Assembly: GCF_003938655.1 (NCBI RefSeq)
Contig: NZ_RJJT01000019.1
Span: 62,001 to 126,000 of the forward strand
Direction of reading: 5' to 3'
Length of the DNA stretch: 64,000 nucleotides
DNA from: Rhizobium pisi
GTDB taxonomy: Bacteria; Pseudomonadota; Alphaproteobacteria; Rhizobiales; Rhizobiaceae
Shown here: positions 60,746 through 64,000 of the stretch, one piece after another
Numbering within the stretch: position 1 is the first letter of the stretch
Layout of the letters: each line of letters begins with the position of its first letter
The notes under the pieces: model-generated
What the model was told of the DNA's origin: nothing
The model's database searches: none
What the model saw: the letters and a program-made list of their open reading frames with translations, nothing else
Program-made: the position numbers and the translations under genes

Positions 60746-61384
60746 ATGTCAACGCCACCCGACCGGCGAAGCCGCAAGCGCTTCGCCACGCGACGCTCCA
60801 TTGCCCAGGCCGCCGACCGCCTCTTCCGCGAGCGGGGTTTCGAGCATGTGACGGTCGATGAGATTGCCGCCGCCGCCGATGTCGGGCGGATGACGGTCTT
60901 CAATCACTTTCCCCGCAAGGAAGACATGTTCTTCGACCGCGACGAGGAAGGCCGCGAGATCCTGCGCGAGGCATTGCGGCAGCGCGAGCCCGGCGTCTCG
61001 CCGATCGAGACCCTGCGCCGGCTTGCTCACCGGCTCATCGCCGAGAGAGCTCCCTTCGCCCAATTTTCTGACGAGAGCCAAGGCTTCGTCGAAACGGTCG
61101 AGCGCAGCGACACCCTCAAGGCGCGGGCGAGAGCGATACGAGACGAACTCGCTGACTTGGTAGCGGTGGCGATGGCGGAAGGTGCAGGCCGAGACGCCGG
61201 CGATCCCGCCGCCCATCTGGCGGCCGGCCTGCTCATGGCGACGTGGACGGTGGCTTTCATCCAGGCGCACCGGACCTTTCGGCGAAGCCGGGATTCCGAG
61301 GAAGCGAAAGCCGCCTTCCTCGCCCTCGTCGACCAGGGCACCATCGGCCTGAAAGCGGCCATGGCGGGCACGCCTTACGCTTAA
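60746..61384 (+). CDS. TetR family repressor of the divergent exporter
   Basis: 212 residues from ATG at 60746 (MSTPPDRRSRKRFATRRSI); an upstream start would lie within the operator. TetR helix-turn-helix VDEIAAAADVGRMTVFNHFP (about 34-53) and an all-helical ligand domain. Position and operator copies indicate control of the Tet-like exporter and itself. Confidence 0.9.
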   Translation: MSTPPDRRSRKRFATRRSIAQAADRLFRERGFEHVTVDEIAAAADVGRMTVFNHFPRKEDMFFDRDEEGREILREALRQREPGVSPIETLRRLAHRLIAERAPFAQFSDESQGFVETVERSDTLKARARAIRDELADLVAVAMAEGAGRDAGDPAAHLAAGLLMATWTVAFIQAHRTFRRSRDSEEAKAAFLALVDQGTIGLKAAMAGTPYA

Positions 61385-61395
61385 ATAGTGACGGC

Positions 61396-62016
61396 CTAAG
61401 ACCGCGGCCGGCCATCGTCGAACAGCGCGGCAAGCCACTGGTAATATCGTGGCTGCTTCTCCCACAATTGGCTGCGCGAATAAGGCGGCCGCTCGATATT
61501 GCCGAACAGATAGACGCTCGCCGTCACCGCGAAGAACTCCCGGTCATTGCTCATCATGTAGGAATCATCAGGCCAGAGCCCGCGGCCGCTGCTGAAGAAT
61601 TGCCTGACGTCCCCATTGCCGAAGCCGCCGGGGAGCATCCGGTCGTTATAAGCATGCAGAAGCTCATGCAGGATGATCGGCTTGTCGCGATCGAGCTCCC
61701 CGACGCGCAGGTCGATGCCGGTCTTGCTGCTGTAATGGCCGGGACCGAAGCCTGCGGCGGCGGGGTCGGCCCAGATCGGAATCGTCCGCATGAAGGTAAG
61801 GACGTCGGGTTTCAGATGGACACGCTCGACGATGTCGAGCTGCCTTTTGACGGCCGCGACCATCTTTTTATCGGGCTCCGCGCCCCTGGCATTGGTGAGA
61901 TCGACCTGCCATCCGTGATAGCTGAAAACAAGCGGATCGGCGGCTGCCGCTCCGGCCATTGCGATCGTCATGGCGATGGCGGCGCAAAGCGCCAGAATTG
62001 TCGAAATCCTCCGCAC
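61396..62016 (-). CDS. Secreted protein with HExxH zinc-peptidase-like motif
   Basis: 206 residues with a Sec signal peptide (ILALCAAIAMTIAMAGAAAA). Mature region: KTGIDLRVGELDRDKPIILH, then HELLHAYND (HExxH, about residues 116-120), and a downstream SNDREFFAVTASVYLF with a candidate third ligand Glu. Pattern suggests a gluzincin-like metallopeptidase. Family not recognised with confidence. Confidence 0.75.
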   Translation of the reverse strand: MRRISTILALCAAIAMTIAMAGAAAADPLVFSYHGWQVDLTNARGAEPDKKMVAAVKRQLDIVERVHLKPDVLTFMRTIPIWADPAAAGFGPGHYSSKTGIDLRVGELDRDKPIILHELLHAYNDRMLPGGFGNGDVRQFFSSGRGLWPDDSYMMSNDREFFAVTASVYLFGNIERPPYSRSQLWEKQPRYYQWLAALFDDGRPRS

Positions 62017-62132
62017 CGGCCCCTCCTCGGCGTGTCACGATGCCGACTGTCGCACAGGCGATCGGGAGGCACAATCACGTCACCGCAGCGTCGATGCCGC
62101 CGACCTGATCTCGGAAAAAGCCAGGGCGGCGC

Positions 62133-62480
62133 TTAGACCTTCTCTTTCTTCTTGATCTTTTCCTTCGGCTCCACCGGCGCATCGGGTGTCGGGGCGAGCA
62201 GCTTGCGCAGCGATGCGATCTTATCTTTCACCAGCGGCCGAAAACGCGTCGCGCGATAGGGCATGTCGGCAGCGCCATAACCTTCCGGCCCGTCGTCGTT
62301 GCCGCGGTGGATTTCCTCGAGCTTCACCCCGATGAAGGTGCCGTCGACATAGTGGGTGTATTCGCCGATCCAGCGGATCGTATAAATCTCGCCCTTGCGG
62401 ATGAGCTGGTCGATGCTGACATGCTTGAAGGTGTCGTTGATGCAGACGACCTTCTGGCCGACGTGAAATTCATAGCTCAT
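62133..62480 (-). CDS. Conserved hypothetical protein
   Basis: 115 residues: MSYEFHVGQKVVCINDTFKH, EIYTIRWIGEYTHYVDGTFIGVKL, split by eye, then a KEKIKKKEKV basic tail. The first 60 residues look like a small SH3-like beta barrel as in other 'VGQKVVCI' proteins. Function unknown. Positioned after the extensin-like gene on the same strand, 120 bp away. Confidence 0.75.
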   Translation of the reverse strand: MSYEFHVGQKVVCINDTFKHVSIDQLIRKGEIYTIRWIGEYTHYVDGTFIGVKLEEIHRGNDDGPEGYGAADMPYRATRFRPLVKDKIASLRKLLAPTPDAPVEPKEKIKKKEKV

Positions 62481-62600
62481 GGATCAAACTCGCAAACGGT
62501 CTTCCGCCCTGCCGATCTATAGCGTGCCCGGCCGCGGGGATGAACCCTTTTCTGGCGGCAGGGCCCAATTGCCGCGGTAATGGGCGCGCAGGCTCACAAC

Positions 62601-63977
62601 CTAATCGCAATAGACTTTGCCGCTCTTGCGGGAGCGCAGGTCGAAGTGGAAATGGTTCCAGTGTTCCGGATTGCTGCCCGGGCCGAGCACGGTGTTGAAA
62701 TAGCGGCAGCTGTCGCTGCGCACCGCCTTCAGGAGCCGGCCTTCGCGGAAGGAGAACAGGCCCTTCTTGCGCACGTCGATCTCGTGGCCGTTCTTCAAGA
62801 CGAACTTGCCGACGTCGATGGCGTTGCCGCGGGCGTGTTCCGACATCGGATTGTATCTCTGCCGGCTGTTGTTCATGCGCCGGCAGGAATAGCCGCCGAG
62901 CGGCTCGATCGTCTTGATGCCGGTCCAGTAGCGGTAGCGGGCCGATGGCGCCAGCTCGTTCTTCACCCATTTGGCGAAGGCAAGCGTCACCTGACAGTTC
63001 AGCGTCACCGCGGGGCTGACGCCGATATTGCCGGAAAGCCCTTTGAGCGACACCGGATAGGGCACTTGGCAGGCAGGACCGTTCGAAATCGGCGGCTTCT
63101 CGTCGAAGAGCACGCCCATGCGCTTCAGCTCCCGCCGGCAGGCGAGCTCGGAGGTCGGCATGACGCTCGGATCCACCGGTGCAGCGGGCTCGCTCATCAT
63201 CGGGTTGTTCGGCCGGAGCATCGCGACTTCCTCACCCTCGTCCTCTTCTGGAACGCGGGTGGGCGCCACGACAGGGCTGCCGTCGCTCCAGGCGGGCGCC
63301 CGGCTCATCTGCGTCTGCGCTGCCGGCTGCGGCATCGCCCGCGGCGCAAGCCGGCGCGCGCGTTGGTTGAGCTGGGTCGGATTGTCGGTGCCGATGCCGT
63401 CGACCACCGGCTCAGTGGCATTGCCCTCGGCGATCTGCTGCTGCTGCTCTTGTGCCAGCCCGACCACCGGCTCGGCCCCGAGCTCGTCATCCATGTTGAC
63501 GCCGCCGGACGGGATCGCAAGGTTCTTCGTGCCGCCCCAGTTTTCGGTCTGCTGGCCTGCCGCCATCGCCTCGTCGCTATCGATCATCGGCAGTCCCCGC
63601 GCCCCCGGCGCGGTGCGCCTTGCCGGCGCCGACAGCGCCGACTGCGTCAACGGCGCAGACGCAGTCTGCGCGGGATGCCCGGTGCCGGCGAGGTTGGGCG
63701 TGTCGAGATAATCGACGGAGCCCTGCGAATTGCCGACAGGCACGCTGGAAACGGGATAGGAGGCCTGGCTTTCGGCGGGCGCGAGGCGCTCGGCGCGCGT
63801 CATCTGCATCGAAGGCGCCATGCGGGCCGCCCCCCGCGCCGGCGAGATCGAGCTGACCCTGGTTCCGTTGTCGACATTGGCCGGCGGCACCAGCCCATCG
63901 CTGATCGAACAGGTCGTCAGCGCCGCCGAGAGCAGCACGGGCAGTAGGGATCGCCGAGGAAAGGAAACAAACGCCAT
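62601..63977 (-). CDS. Extensin-like family protein (LAS/VanY-like fold)
   Basis: 458 residues. N-terminal signal LLPVLLSAALTTC with a possible imperfect lipobox, a long low-complexity Pro/Gln/Ala-rich region (about 35-280), and a C-terminal extensin-like domain (about 285-458): CRRELKRMGVLFDEKPPIS, GGYSCRRMNNSRQRYNPMSE, HARGNAIDVGKFVLKNG, and WNHFHFDL. The HxxxxxxD and HFH pattern is that of LAS-type zinc peptidases, suggesting a cell-wall role. Multiple Cys pairs fit a periplasmic location. Confidence 0.88.
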   Translation of the reverse strand: MAFVSFPRRSLLPVLLSAALTTCSISDGLVPPANVDNGTRVSSISPARGAARMAPSMQMTRAERLAPAESQASYPVSSVPVGNSQGSVDYLDTPNLAGTGHPAQTASAPLTQSALSAPARRTAPGARGLPMIDSDEAMAAGQQTENWGGTKNLAIPSGGVNMDDELGAEPVVGLAQEQQQQIAEGNATEPVVDGIGTDNPTQLNQRARRLAPRAMPQPAAQTQMSRAPAWSDGSPVVAPTRVPEEDEGEEVAMLRPNNPMMSEPAAPVDPSVMPTSELACRRELKRMGVLFDEKPPISNGPACQVPYPVSLKGLSGNIGVSPAVTLNCQVTLAFAKWVKNELAPSARYRYWTGIKTIEPLGGYSCRRMNNSRQRYNPMSEHARGNAIDVGKFVLKNGHEIDVRKKGLFSFREGRLLKAVRSDSCRYFNTVLGPGSNPEHWNHFHFDLRSRKSGKVYCD

Positions 63978-64000
63978 ACTCTTATCGCTTCCACAGGCCG

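Noticed and set aside
1..64000. CRISPR arrays, tRNA, rRNA, prophage or transposase genes
   Set aside because: I looked for regularly spaced repeats, cloverleaf anticodon arms, integrase and DDE transposase motifs and saw none that could be supported.

Overview
The window reads as a chromosomal segment of a Rhizobium-type alphaproteobacterium (R. etli / R. leguminosarum group). The evidence is high GC with rhizobial codon use, aerobic-type cobalamin genes (CobN, CobW, CobU/P, CobQ), several rhizobial palindromic mosaic elements, an aqpS-type arsenic operon, DUF1127 and DUF3008 small proteins, and a two-ATPase polyol-type ABC transporter. I see no rRNA, tRNA, CRISPR array, phage or intact insertion sequence.

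Layout. 1-4.2 kb (minus): a cobU-cobW-cobN operon behind a long cobalamin riboswitch; cobN runs off the left edge and carries an in-frame palindromic element. 4.2-10 kb: ClC channel, class III cyclase, SDR and cobQ, with a candidate structured RNA upstream of cobQ. 10.5-17.3 kb: an orphan betaine-type binding protein, several small genes, two LysR regulators (one paired with a LysE/ArgO exporter), a Gre-domain protein, MgtC/SapB, DUF3008 and DUF2171. 17.5-19.1 kb is a lower-GC patch with two adjacent frameshifted genes (cupin, Nudix). 19.1-25.9 kb: DUF1127, a GlxA-type regulator, a HicAB-like toxin-antitoxin pair, two paralogous double-receiver response regulators (one with GGDEF), a cyclase/prenyltransferase-fold protein next to a gene remnant, and an alpha/beta hydrolase.

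25.9-30.9 kb is an arsenic locus: a divergent DUF6428 gene and a tightly overlapping series arsR, arsC (LMW-phosphatase type), arsN2-like, aqpS, arsC (glutaredoxin type), arsH and an MFS exporter. 31-37.4 kb (minus): MscS channel, DUF924, receiver/HisKA_2 kinase, DHA2-family exporter. 

37.9-49.8 kb is the most interesting region. One co-directional series encodes a binding protein, two permeases, a 72-residue membrane protein and two ABC ATPases, then a fused DhaK-DhaL kinase, a free DhaL, DhaM (EIIA), HPr, a full Enzyme I, a helix-turn-helix-like protein and a second free DhaK. The locus therefore appears to hold an uptake system, an ATP-type ketose kinase and a complete private PEP phosphorelay kinase for dihydroxyacetone or a related short ketose. 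A candidate small RNA with a UUCG-loop terminator lies antisense just upstream.

49.8-64 kb: two esterases, two Tat-exported epoxide-hydrolase-fold proteins, another alpha/beta hydrolase opposite a GntR regulator, an OhrR/Ohr pair sharing an identical 18-bp box, Nudix, DUF3095, a Tet-like exporter divergent from a TetR regulator with three operator copies, a secreted HExxH protein and an extensin-like protein.

All identifications come from reading motifs by eye; no database search was run.
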